Shown here: positions 19,133-27,452 of the stretch, one piece after another
Layout: every line of letters begins with the position of its first letter
How positions within the stretch are numbered: position 1 is the stretch's first letter
Source: Candidatus Abyssobacteria bacterium SURF_5
Lineage (GTDB): Bacteria; Abyssobacteria; SURF-5
Assembly: GCA_003598085.1 (NCBI GenBank)
Contig: QZKU01000115.1
Span: forward strand, 24,267-88,266
Length of the DNA stretch: 64,000 nt
Direction of reading: 5' to 3'
Made by a program: the position numbers and the translations under genes
The notes under the pieces: generated by a model
What the model saw: the letters and a program-made list of their open reading frames with translations, nothing else
Databases searched by the model: none
Told to the model about the DNA's origin: nothing

Positions 19133-20329
19133 TCAAGAGCCGAGCAACTCGATCGCAAGAAGCGCGTACAGTTTCGTTGCCTCAATAATCGCATTGACCG
19201 GCACATGCTCATCAGGTGTATGCGCGAGCTCGGCTACTCCCGGCCCGAGCAGCATCGTGAGAATTCCGCGGTCGGCGAAGAAGCGTCCGTCACTTACCTG
19301 TTGATAGCCGATCGGCTCAGGGTTAAGGTCGAGAAGACTGCAGACGTATCCGGCGGATTTAACGAGAGGGCTGTCCGCGGGCGTTTCGAAGGCATTTGCG
19401 CGATGCAGAATCGTATAGTCGGCTTCGAAGGAAGGGTCTTGTGCTTTGAGTCGTTGCAGTATGCCGCCGATTTCCCGCTCGGCCTCCTCGAGCGATTCAC
19501 CCGGGATACAGCGGCGGTCGAGGGTGAGCCTGCAATTATCAGGCACGACATTAATCGCGATGCCGCCCTCGATGATCCCGAAATTGAACGATGGCGGCGG
19601 CGTCAATGGATGTCGCTTGTTTTTGAACGATGACTCGAGGGCTTCCTCGATCTCGCGCGCCAGCTTGAGCATTTGACGGATCGCGCTGACGCCTTCCCAC
19701 GGCGTGCTCGCATGCGCTGTGCGCCCGTGGGTGTTCAGGGTAAACACCAGCAGCCCCTTCTCGGCAATCGCGACCCGATTTGAAGTTATCTCTCCAATGA
19801 CGGCAAAATCCGGCTTTAGTATTTCCTTTTCCAGGAGGTACTGCGTCCCGAGCGCTCCGCCGGTCTCTTCATCGCTGACTATCGCGATATCGAGTTCTCC
19901 GTTCAAATCAAGTTTCATCCTTTCGAGAACGAGCGCAGCCATCAGCATGGCGGCGGCGCATCCTTTGGCGTCGGCACTGCCGCGGCCATAGACATTGCCG
20001 CCTGCGATCTCGCCGCCGAACGGGTCGAATTTCCAGCGACTGCTGTCGCCCACCGGAACAGTGTCCATGTGAGAATTGAAGCAAAGCGACTTGCCGCCGC
20101 GCCTCCCGACCCGCAACACGATGTTGGGTTTCAGATCGTCGAAGGCATGGATTTCGAGGTCTCCCTTCATCTGTGACGCGGCTTCGCGGACGACGTTTGC
20201 GGCCGGTGTGGTATCGCCGGGCGGATTGAATGATTGCGCTTTCACCAGTTGAATCAAGAAATCAACGACTTCATCCGCCATTGCCTCAGTCGTTTTCTCA
20301 ACCTGTTCAACCAATTCACTTGTGCGCAT
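19133..20329 (-). CDS. M20 family metallopeptidase (ArgE/DapE-like)
   Basis: This 398-residue di-zinc amidohydrolase has the M20 metal sites in order: His87 and the catalytic-site Asp89 in NSHMDTVP, Asp120 in GRGSADAKG, the catalytic and metal Glu154-155 in SDEETGG, and the C-terminal His in AHTPDEHVP. The central dimerisation domain, from about 190 to 300, includes GRTAHASTP. The family includes acetylornithine and succinyl-diaminopimelate deacylases and carboxypeptidase G2-like enzymes, and sequence alone does not choose among them. It lies downstream of a flavin reductase-like gene (61-base gap) and a D-aminoacylase-like gene, so a role in N-acyl amino acid turnover fits but is inference. 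Confidence 0.88.
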   Translation of the reverse strand: MRTSELVEQVEKTTEAMADEVVDFLIQLVKAQSFNPPGDTTPAANVVREAASQMKGDLEIHAFDDLKPNIVLRVGRRGGKSLCFNSHMDTVPVGDSSRWKFDPFGGEIAGGNVYGRGSADAKGCAAAMLMAALVLERMKLDLNGELDIAIVSDEETGGALGTQYLLEKEILKPDFAVIGEITSNRVAIAEKGLLVFTLNTHGRTAHASTPWEGVSAIRQMLKLAREIEEALESSFKNKRHPLTPPPSFNFGIIEGGIAINVVPDNCRLTLDRRCIPGESLEEAEREIGGILQRLKAQDPSFEADYTILHRANAFETPADSPLVKSAGYVCSLLDLNPEPIGYQQVSDGRFFADRGILTMLLGPGVAELAHTPDEHVPVNAIIEATKLYALLAIELLGS

Positions 20330-20390
20330 GGAGCACCTTAAGATTAACTGATCGGAGCATTCGGGAAAGGGAGAATTGGGCGTTCATATT

Positions 20391-20864
20391 TCAGGAATCG
20401 CCCTGATAAATCTTTCCATAATCCCAGCCGGTCATGGGGGCGCCTTTACCGGACACGCCGGCGGAGACAACCTCGCCGATAAATAGGGTGTGATCGCCGG
20501 TATCAAACGTTTGCCGCAGGCGGCATTCCGCGTAAGCCGGTACGTTCTTTATTATCGGCGCGCCGGTCGCTCCTGTGGCGCACTCGACGCCGGCAAATCT
20601 CTCTGCCGGTGAAGGATATTTGAAGCGGCTGACAATCTGTTTCGCGTCCTTGTCAAGCACGTGCAGAACGAAAGAGCCGGCTTCTTCCACAATGGGATGC
20701 ATTCGACGATTCTTGCGAATGGCGGCCATTACGAGCGGCGGATCGTGCGAAATTTGGGACACCCACGACACGATCATGCCGTGTTTTTCGTCTCCCTTTT
20801 GGCTCGTGAGGATATAGATGCCGTAGGTGAATAGTCCTAACGCCTCGTGAATCTGTTCTTTCAT
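20391..20864 (-). CDS. Flavin reductase-like, FMN-binding split-barrel protein
   Basis: This 157-residue protein has the split-barrel flavin-binding fold of the flavin reductase-like domain family. It begins with a short helix and the GLFTYGIYILTSQKG strand, followed by WVSQISHDPPLVMAAI, which normally contacts FMN. Near the end, TGDHTLFIGEVVSAG is the conserved G-D-H-x-x-x-x-G-E-V motif. Members reduce flavin with NAD(P)H for partner monooxygenases or bind FMN for other redox roles. The partner is unknown: no monooxygenase lies nearby. It sits in a loose minus-strand operon with the amidohydrolase upstream and M20 peptidase downstream. Confidence 0.88.
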   Translation of the reverse strand: MKEQIHEALGLFTYGIYILTSQKGDEKHGMIVSWVSQISHDPPLVMAAIRKNRRMHPIVEEAGSFVLHVLDKDAKQIVSRFKYPSPAERFAGVECATGATGAPIIKNVPAYAECRLRQTFDTGDHTLFIGEVVSAGVSGKGAPMTGWDYGKIYQGDS

Positions 20865-20948
20865 GGGAAGCCTCTTTTCTTTCCGGAAAAGCTTGGCTAT
20901 GCCGCGTTGTGAGATAGAAGATGTTCACGCGAGCGGCAATTTCAGGGT

Positions 20949-22604
20949 TTAGCTTCTGCGCAAAACTTTGCCATGGAGTTGCCGCGATTTGTATGTGCCG
21001 TTATCCACCACGACGTGCCCGTTCAGCAGCACGTATTTGATTCCCTCCGACTCTGCCGTCGGATTCTTCAGGGTCGCATGATCGATGACAGTCTTCGGAT
21101 CGAACGCGACCACGTCAGCCGCATAAGCCTTCTTCAGCAGGCCGCGGTCCTTCAACCCGGTCCGAGCAGCCGGCAGCGAGGTCATTTTGCGAACAGCCTC
21201 TTCGAGCGACATCAGCTTCAATTCGCGCACGTAATGTCCGAGGATGCGCGGATAATTTCCCCATGAGTTCGGATATTGCCACCCCTTGCGCGTGATCATG
21301 CAATCAGTCTCAAACGAATTCAGCGGATGCGCCAGCACACGCCGCAGGACGGCCTCATCACGCTTGTTTCCGCTGTACTGCGCGAGGAAAATGCGCGCCA
21401 GCACCTTGCTTTCCACGACCAGATAGCAATAAGCATCGAATGGGTCTTCATTTCGCATCTCGGCGATTTCGCGAACATTTTTCCCTTCATATTTTTCCAG
21501 GCTCGGAACACCGCCCCACATGAGCACCAGGTCGTCGTAGTCGAATTGAAGCAGCACCTTTGCCGTGTCCATTTCCGCGCGAATCCGCTCCCTTGTCTGG
21601 GGGTTCTTCAGATTATTCACCAAATCGGGCAGCGCCCATGCCGGGAAAATGACGGCGATGGTGGAGATGCCGACGGTGTAGGCGTAGGCATCGAAGCCGA
21701 CGTCGATTCCCCGCTTAACGGCCGCTTCGATCTCGTTGATGACGGCATCGGTCGTCGATTGCCATGTATTCTGCCCGACAAAGATCAGGTGTGAAATCTG
21801 CAGCGGCTGGCCCGTCAATTCGCCCACCTTGATGAAATCTTTCACCGAGCGCAGGTTATGCGGCTCGCCTCCGATTTCTTCGTATGCCGGCGAAACCCAA
21901 CTGTAGGCCTGCAGGTGCGACGGGAACATCGCGTTGTATTCTTTCACGATTTTTGCGAACTCGATAACTTCCTCCTGCGGACTGAAGATGCCGGGCGAGT
22001 ACCCAAGGCCTGTCGAGATGCCGAAAGCTCCCTCCTCGAGGCTCCGGCGCACCAGTTGCTTCATTTTTTCGAGTTCTTCCTTGTTCGGCGGCGCCGTATC
22101 CTCCCCTTTAACCGCGAAATGAAGCGCTGCGTGTCCTACAAGTTCAGCTACATTGAAGGAGACGCCCTGCCTGTCGATATGATCGAGAAACTGCCCCATC
22201 GAGTGCCACGGGAAAACTTCATCCAGGTTTTTTCCGGCCGGCATGTCTCCGAGCAGTAGCGAGATGGCGCGCCTCATCGCGATCTCTTTGAACCGGCTCG
22301 ACAGCGGCGCCGGCGAGAAACCGCAATTGCCGGTGACCATCGTGGTGACGCCCTGCTTGAGCAACGGACTGAGGAGGTCGCTGTGGTCGGGGTCGAGGAT
22401 CGGCCAATCGAAATGGGAATGGATATCGATAAATCCCGGGGTTACCACCATGCCGGAGGCATCGATTACGCGATCGGCCTGAGCGCCTGCGAGATCGCCG
22501 ACGTCCGCTATTCTGTCGCCGGAAATCCCGACGTCCGCCCGAAATGCCGCCTTCCCACTGCCATCGATAACGTTTCCGTGCTTGATCAGTACATCGAAAG
22601 TCAT
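20949..22604 (-). CDS. D-aminoacylase-like amidohydrolase
   Basis: This 551-residue protein belongs to the N-acyl-D-amino-acid deacylase branch of the amidohydrolase superfamily. The N-terminal beta-sandwich is followed by PGFIDIHSHFDW with the metal pair His62 and His64. The diagnostic Cys94 sits in TGNCGFSPAP, and GISTGLGYSPG follows near 195-205. QISHL supplies a later metal-site His. The family removes acyl groups from N-acyl-D-amino acids, though many members have other amide substrates. The GAG after the HxH differs from dihydropyrimidinases, which I considered less likely. It heads the minus-strand trio and has a good promoter upstream. Confidence 0.88.
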   Translation of the reverse strand: MTFDVLIKHGNVIDGSGKAAFRADVGISGDRIADVGDLAGAQADRVIDASGMVVTPGFIDIHSHFDWPILDPDHSDLLSPLLKQGVTTMVTGNCGFSPAPLSSRFKEIAMRRAISLLLGDMPAGKNLDEVFPWHSMGQFLDHIDRQGVSFNVAELVGHAALHFAVKGEDTAPPNKEELEKMKQLVRRSLEEGAFGISTGLGYSPGIFSPQEEVIEFAKIVKEYNAMFPSHLQAYSWVSPAYEEIGGEPHNLRSVKDFIKVGELTGQPLQISHLIFVGQNTWQSTTDAVINEIEAAVKRGIDVGFDAYAYTVGISTIAVIFPAWALPDLVNNLKNPQTRERIRAEMDTAKVLLQFDYDDLVLMWGGVPSLEKYEGKNVREIAEMRNEDPFDAYCYLVVESKVLARIFLAQYSGNKRDEAVLRRVLAHPLNSFETDCMITRKGWQYPNSWGNYPRILGHYVRELKLMSLEEAVRKMTSLPAARTGLKDRGLLKKAYAADVVAFDPKTVIDHATLKNPTAESEGIKYVLLNGHVVVDNGTYKSRQLHGKVLRRS

Positions 22605-22841
22605 GGCGTCACCTTCTTGTTCTTGACGATGTTGTTATCGCTTCGCGAGTTGTCGCCGGCGTCACCCAAGGCCCACGATTAACCTTCCCGGCAAAGCGCC
22701 TTCAGTATAACATCTCACCCCTGATTCGTCGAGAGGATTTGCCGGCGGCCGGCTCTTTCGGCGTTGCTCGCGGGCCGCGGAAACTCCGGGTGTTTCACAT
22801 TTCTTCTAAAAAGGACACGCTGGGGGTAAGGACATCCTGCA
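22605..22841. other. Divergent intergenic region
   Basis: These 237 bases separate the D-aminoacylase-like gene from the beta-helix protein gene. A minus-strand promoter is visible and listed separately. I found no convincing -35/-10 pair for the plus-strand gene, though AAGGA precedes its ATG. Confidence 0.5.
22704..22732 (-). promoter_or_regulatory. Promoter for the D-aminoacylase-like gene
   Basis: On the minus strand, TCGACG (plus 22727-22732) is followed after 17 bases by TATACT (22704-22709), a five-of-six -10 box. It lies about 100 bases before the ATG at 22604 and points into the amidohydrolase, flavin reductase and M20 peptidase genes. Confidence 0.5.
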
Positions 22842-24713
22842 ATGAGTTCAAAAAAATGCAGATACTGCCGGAATGCCGTACCGCTTTCGTGCCTCCCCCA
22901 AGGGGAAGAACCGAAAGACGTATGCATACTGCACGATCCCGACGCGAGGAAGGATGTCGCTCAGTTTTTGGCGCTGGTTCATGCACGGCTGAACAGCGGC
23001 AATTATAATTTCTCCGGCTTTGTGTTTCCTGAAGGGGCGTCAGATTTCAGAGGACAAAATTTTGGCGCCGACGCGGACTTTTCGAAAGCCGTATTTTTGG
23101 GAGACGCCTCATTCCGATCAACTCGATTCGGCGGGACGTCGGTTGATTTCAGCGGGGCCGAGTTTCGAGGAAGAGCCGATTTTAGCGATTCGACCTTCGA
23201 ATGCGGGACGCTTTTTTTTTCGCACGCCATTTTCTCCGGCTCGACCGCCGAATTCAGCCGCGCTTCTTTCCGGAGCGAGACGACGAACTTTAATGGAGTC
23301 AGCTTTGAAGCGGCCGCCGATTTCAGCGGAGCTTGTTTTGAGGGCATGGGGACATACTTCACCGAAGGCATTTTTTCCGGACGCCGCGCCGACTTTTCGC
23401 GGTGCTATTTCGACGGTGAAATGACAAATTTCAAATGGTTGCAATTTTTGTGCGACATCGATTTCAGCGAGTCCCGATTTACCGGGAGAGAGGTCAATTT
23501 TCAGGAGACAAGATTCTCGCGAGGAGTCGCTCGATTTGAGAAGGCTTGTTTTCTCGGGAACAAGACTGTCTTCGCCGAGTGCCGCTTCTCGGGCGGCGGG
23601 TGCAGTTTCAGCAGAGCGCACTTTGGCGGAGAGGAAGTCGTTTTTCACGGGACTCAGTTTGCCGGCGAGACAGCCTCATTCTCCGATGCGAAATGCACGT
23701 GCTCAAAGATCAGTTTTCATCCCGCTCTATTCTCAGCCGAGCAGAGCGATTTCTCAAAAATGCAGTTTCATCTCGCATCTGCCGATTTCCGTGAAACCGT
23801 CTTCTCCGGCGCGTCCACCACATTTGCAGGGGCTGAATTCAATGGGAAGGCGGAGTTTGACGGCGCCACATTTTCAATGGAGTATCCTCCACTCTTTGAC
23901 GATGTCCAGTTTTGCGATTCCGCCTCATTCAGTAAAGTCCGGTTGGATTACGGAGCGAGTTTTGATGGCGCGAAGTTTCTCGCGGAGGCGGATTTCTCGC
24001 ACGCACGCTTTGCCGGCAAATCCGGCAGACCGATCAGCTTTCAGCGGGCGCGTTTTTCAGGGGCTTGCTCATTCGAACGCGTCGATCTGCGGCACACGCT
24101 GTTCGGCGATTTTCAGATGCAGTCGCAGTTTCGGGCCGACCGAGCCGCATGGCCTTCCATCCGATATTTCCTTTACCTAAGAAAGCGCTACACCTGCGCC
24201 GACGAAATCGAGGCTCGCGATCCCGGGGCGCAACGGAGCGCGGCGGCCGCCCTGGAAATTCTGGAACAGGCTGCCCGAACAGAATCAAACAAGCGTCTTG
24301 CAAACGATTTTGCATTCTCGGCGCACGAATGCCGTCGAAAAGCACGCCTGCTATTTTCGCTTCGCCGCTATTTGGAACTCGTGTTTGGCGCATGGCTCAG
24401 CGGGTATGGCCGGAAAATCGGAAATATTGCGCTGTCAGCCGTGTTCATTATTCTTATTTTCGCTGCCATATTTTTTCTTGTAGGCGAAATGACTTCAGCC
24501 GCGGCTGCCGGTATGGGCGGAAACGGTGAATGGGCAATTTGTCGGTTCGCGGGGTGCGTGGCGAAGAGTATGTACATATTCTTTTCGGCCGGTCTGACTG
24601 ATCTGGAGGCAGCGACGAAGCCAGGCGATTTGCTGGTGAGACTGGAGGGCGTCATCGGCTTTTTGATCATGTCTATATTCCTTTTTGTGGTCCTTCGGAA
24701 CCGCAAAACCTAG
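22842..24713 (+). CDS. Pentapeptide-like beta-helix protein with two-helix pore-like C-terminus
   Basis: This 623-residue protein has three parts. Residues 6-31 carry Cys6, Cys9, Cys17, Cys28 and His31, a possible small zinc site. From about 50 to 410 there are around 30 repeats of 11-12 residues of the form A-D-F-S-x-A-x-F-x-G, with Phe at alternating spacings of five and six; this is the Phe-rich pentapeptide-related type expected to form a right-handed beta-helix. After a basic helical linker come two hydrophobic helices, about 526-548 and 601-618, with a short re-entrant-looking stretch AKSMYIFFSAGL (574-585). That layout resembles two-helix potassium channels, but the T-V-G-Y-G filter is absent. 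Function unknown; a membrane sensor or pore is inference. A cytochrome c gene follows after 65 bases. Confidence 0.8.
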   Translation: MSSKKCRYCRNAVPLSCLPQGEEPKDVCILHDPDARKDVAQFLALVHARLNSGNYNFSGFVFPEGASDFRGQNFGADADFSKAVFLGDASFRSTRFGGTSVDFSGAEFRGRADFSDSTFECGTLFFSHAIFSGSTAEFSRASFRSETTNFNGVSFEAAADFSGACFEGMGTYFTEGIFSGRRADFSRCYFDGEMTNFKWLQFLCDIDFSESRFTGREVNFQETRFSRGVARFEKACFLGNKTVFAECRFSGGGCSFSRAHFGGEEVVFHGTQFAGETASFSDAKCTCSKISFHPALFSAEQSDFSKMQFHLASADFRETVFSGASTTFAGAEFNGKAEFDGATFSMEYPPLFDDVQFCDSASFSKVRLDYGASFDGAKFLAEADFSHARFAGKSGRPISFQRARFSGACSFERVDLRHTLFGDFQMQSQFRADRAAWPSIRYFLYLRKRYTCADEIEARDPGAQRSAAAALEILEQAARTESNKRLANDFAFSAHECRRKARLLFSLRRYLELVFGAWLSGYGRKIGNIALSAVFIILIFAAIFFLVGEMTSAAAAGMGGNGEWAICRFAGCVAKSMYIFFSAGLTDLEAATKPGDLLVRLEGVIGFLIMSIFLFVVLRNRKT

Positions 24714-24778
24714 CGATTCTGTAAAAAGATGTTAATACTCTATGCAACCGGGTTGGAATGGTTCGGGAGGGAGCGCGT

Positions 24779-25453
24779 ATGAGGTTCTTATGGGGATTTT
24801 TGGCGGCGATTCTGATTGTTGTCATTGTGGTGATTATTTTTGGCATCGATTCGATTCGAGGCGGCGCAATAGAGGAACCACCGGCCTACCAGTCCGCCGT
24901 TATCAATCAAGTGAAGCTCTGGTTTATACCCGAAGCCCGGGAAGTCCTGCCTCCACCCGAAAAGACCCGGGAAGCGCTTCTTGAGGGCGGCGAACATTTT
25001 AACCATCACTGTGCTGTCTGCCACGATCTGAGCGGTGATGCGGATTCCTTGTTAGCCGAGTCATTCCATCCTCAAGTGACTGACCTGACGGATGACGTGG
25101 TGCAGGCGTATTCCGACGAACAGTTGAAATGGATCACCGACAACGGCATACGCTACACCGGAATGCCGGGATGGGCGAAGCTGATAGATGATGATGTCCA
25201 GTGGAAGATCGTCTATTATATGCGGGTTCTGGGCGATCCCGATCAGAAGGGGAACTATGAAGAGATGCTGAAGGAGAGGGGCTTGTGGAAAATAGGCCTG
25301 CCGGTCGGAGAGCACGAGCATGAAGAAGAGCCCGGGCGGCAGCCTTCTGAGCAGCAGCCTTCCGAGCAACAGCCCGCGGCGCCGTCGCAACAGGAACCCG
25401 TTCCCGAGCGGGACCATTCGCACGAGCAGGAGACGGATGACCATGAGCATTGA
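24779..25453 (+). CDS. Membrane-anchored mono-haem cytochrome c with His-rich tail
   Basis: This 224-residue protein starts with an uncleaved-looking signal anchor (residues 4-22), so the haem domain should face the periplasm. One haem site, CAVCH (78-82), is present, and Met129 in RYTGMPGW is the likely sixth ligand, as in class I cytochromes c. After about residue 178 comes a low-complexity tail with two QPSEQ repeats and many His and acidic residues, ending DDHEH, which could bind metal ions. ATG at 24779 is preceded by GGGAGGGAG. It could carry electrons to a terminal oxidase or reductase, but no partner oxidase is nearby. It may be co-transcribed with the beta-helix gene. Confidence 0.88.
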   Translation: MRFLWGFLAAILIVVIVVIIFGIDSIRGGAIEEPPAYQSAVINQVKLWFIPEAREVLPPPEKTREALLEGGEHFNHHCAVCHDLSGDADSLLAESFHPQVTDLTDDVVQAYSDEQLKWITDNGIRYTGMPGWAKLIDDDVQWKIVYYMRVLGDPDQKGNYEEMLKERGLWKIGLPVGEHEHEEEPGRQPSEQQPSEQQPAAPSQQEPVPERDHSHEQETDDHEH

Positions 25454-25569
25454 GATTTTTTGCCGGAGTTGAATTCTCTGCTCAAACACTTTTTGGAAGT
25501 GAGCAGGGCCTCAAGAGGGGATGCGAAACGTCACAACAAAAGAAGCTTGATCGAGAGTCCCCTCCTTTC

Positions 25570-25599
25570 TTGACGGTGGTTTCACGGCTTTGATAAAAT
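25570..25599 (+). promoter_or_regulatory. Promoter for the TMTC-like gene
   Basis: TTGACG at 25570-25575 and TAAAAT at 25594-25599 are separated by 18 bases, both five of six to consensus. They lie about 50 bases before the ATG at 25649. The rest of the gap 25454-25648 shows no gene and no clear terminator. Confidence 0.5.
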
Positions 25600-25648
25600 A
25601 GCCACAGAATGAAACCGCTTCCCACACGCACCTTCCGTAAACATTTTC

Positions 25649-27169
25649 ATGCATAAAATTCACTGGACCCTTATCTTCTGCCTGCTCGCCGGAGCAGTCT
25701 CTCTGGTTTACATGAATTCTTTGACGGCTGATTTTGTCTACGACGATTATGCTTTCATCTGCAACAATCACGCGATCCGCACGCTCACACCGTTATCGAA
25801 GTTCTTGTTCTCGCCCGAGGCTTTTTCTCAGCCGGTCAGTTACCATGTCTTTCGACCGCTTGCATCCTTCAGTTTTGCCTTGAATTATGCCGCCCACGGG
25901 CTGGAGCCGGCGGGCTTCCGTGCGGTGAACGTTTTGTTTCATATTTTGAACGCCTTCCTGTTGTTCCTGGTGCTGCGGCGGATCGGTCTCGCGGAACTGC
26001 CTTCAGTTCTGGGCGCCTTGGTGTTTGCAGTGCATCCGGTGCATACGGAGGCGGTAACCTGGATTTCGGGACGCGGAAATGTGCTTTTTTTGTTTTTCTT
26101 TTTGCTCTCGTACCTGATGTATGCAGGCATCGATGAGGCGAAGGGGCCAGGAAGATGGCTGTTGCTGGCCGGCGCGGTCGGCGCATACTTGCTCGCTCTC
26201 TTGGGAAAGGAAATGGCGCTGCCGCTGCCGGCACTCTTGCTGGGCCACGATCTGTACGTGCACGGCAGGCGCGAACTGAAAAGGCGTCTGAAGTTGTATC
26301 TGCCGTTTGTCGCAGTTGCGGCGGCGTACCTGATATTGCGGGCGGAGGTGCTGGGAAGGGTTGGGCAGGTGGAGTATCATGGAGGAAGCAGCTACACGAC
26401 TTTTCTCGCCATGCTGCGCGCGGCGGCGGTTTACATGAGGCTGCTCTTTGTCCCGGTGGAGTTGTCGCTTTCGCGTCATTTCGAACCGCCCCAGACCTTC
26501 TTTGACGCCGGCATCCTCTTCAGCCTCTTCCTGGTGACGGCGGTTATCCTTATGGCTTACTTCCTGTATAGGCGAGTCCCGCTGGTTTCTTTCGGGATTT
26601 ACTGGTTTGCTGCGGCGATGGCGCCCGTTTCAAATATCATTCCCGTTAACGCGATTGTGGCTGACAGGTTCCTCTATGGCCCGTCTATTGGATTCTGTAT
26701 TGTCGCGGCGACGGCGGTGCAGGCGGCCGCCGGAATTCCTTTGCGCTACAGGCGCCTTTCGGTTTCGGCTGTCGTCGTGCTGCTGTTCCTGCTGATGACC
26801 TTGGCGATCAGGCGGAATATTGATTGGAGACACCCCGTATTGTTATGGTCGAAAACCGCACAATTATCACCTACAAGTTACGTCGCCTGGAATAACCTGG
26901 CGCTTGAGTACATGAAGCTGGGGCAAGCCGAGGAATCGGTGGAAGCCCTTCAGAAGGCTCTGGCATTGCGGGATGATTTGCCCCAGACTCACGTGAATCT
27001 CGCACGCTGCTATTCACAACTTGGGCGGGTAACGGAGGCGGCGGTTCATTATTCGATTGCACTTGACCTCATGGGAGACGACCCGAAAATAAGGGAAGAA
27101 CTGCAGGCGCTTCGGCGGCAGCATTCGGCCATTCCGCCGCCGCCGCGAGCTTCGAGCGATCTCGAATAG
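25649..27169 (+). CDS. TMTC-like GT-C membrane glycosyltransferase with TPRs
   Basis: This 506-residue protein has about ten transmembrane helices followed by TPR units. FVYDDYAFICNN, an acidic first periplasmic loop (about 28-40), HPVHTEAVTWISGRG (about 129-143) and VADRFLYGPSIGFC (about 340-353) match the TMTC/DUF1736 family of GT-C glycosyltransferases, whose animal members O-mannosylate proteins. From about 405 to 480 there are two or more TPR units (AWNNLALEYMKLGQAEESVE and a following one). In bacteria the acceptor is unknown, but transfer of a lipid-linked sugar to a periplasmic acceptor is the family expectation. No good ribosome binding site precedes the ATG. Confidence 0.82.
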   Translation: MHKIHWTLIFCLLAGAVSLVYMNSLTADFVYDDYAFICNNHAIRTLTPLSKFLFSPEAFSQPVSYHVFRPLASFSFALNYAAHGLEPAGFRAVNVLFHILNAFLLFLVLRRIGLAELPSVLGALVFAVHPVHTEAVTWISGRGNVLFLFFFLLSYLMYAGIDEAKGPGRWLLLAGAVGAYLLALLGKEMALPLPALLLGHDLYVHGRRELKRRLKLYLPFVAVAAAYLILRAEVLGRVGQVEYHGGSSYTTFLAMLRAAAVYMRLLFVPVELSLSRHFEPPQTFFDAGILFSLFLVTAVILMAYFLYRRVPLVSFGIYWFAAAMAPVSNIIPVNAIVADRFLYGPSIGFCIVAATAVQAAAGIPLRYRRLSVSAVVVLLFLLMTLAIRRNIDWRHPVLLWSKTAQLSPTSYVAWNNLALEYMKLGQAEESVEALQKALALRDDLPQTHVNLARCYSQLGRVTEAAVHYSIALDLMGDDPKIREELQALRRQHSAIPPPPRASSDLE

Positions 27170-27372
27170 GCGCTTCAGATCAGTAACCTGCCAGGCTTTT
27201 CTGTTTCCATTCAGCAGATTTAACCTTTTTAGAACTAATGGCTTACGCTTTCCATGCGGGGATCGATTCTCCTTTGGGCGAGTGGAAAGGGAAGGTTTTT
27301 CCTGCATAGAACAAATTTATCATTGACACCGTCCGTAAATGTGTGTTAGTATAAATCGCCAAAGGAGTTAGG
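27170..27372. other. Intergenic region upstream of lysA
   Basis: About 200 bases between the TMTC-like gene and the lysA leader. Apart from the promoter at 27323-27352 I see no gene, no rho-independent terminator and no recognisable lysine riboswitch; the space between promoter and start is too short for one. Confidence 0.5.
27323..27352 (+). promoter_or_regulatory. Promoter for lysA and downstream genes
   Basis: A perfect TTGACA at 27323-27328 is followed after 18 bases by TAGTAT at 27347-27352; TATAAA at 27350 overlaps it. Transcription would start near 27359, right before the AAAGGAG of the small leader ORF. Confidence 0.65.
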
Positions 27373-27426
27373 ATGAAGATGGCACGGCAGCCGAGTGGCG
27401 GTTGGAAAACCTATCTCCTTGTCTGA
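27373..27426 (+). CDS. Putative 17-codon leader peptide upstream of lysA
   Basis: ATG at 27373 opens a 17-codon frame, MKMARQPSGGWKTYLLV, ending with TGA at 27424-27426. AAAGGAG lies five bases before the ATG, a much better ribosome binding site than that of lysA itself, whose ATG is 26 bases beyond the stop. The peptide has only two Lys codons, so classical lysine attenuation is doubtful. It resembles no family I know. Translational coupling, in which ribosomes ending here re-initiate at lysA, is one reading; a chance frame is the other. Confidence 0.4.
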   Translation: MKMARQPSGGWKTYLLV

Positions 27427-27452
27427 TTTTGAATTGCAACGCGGTGGCTCCG

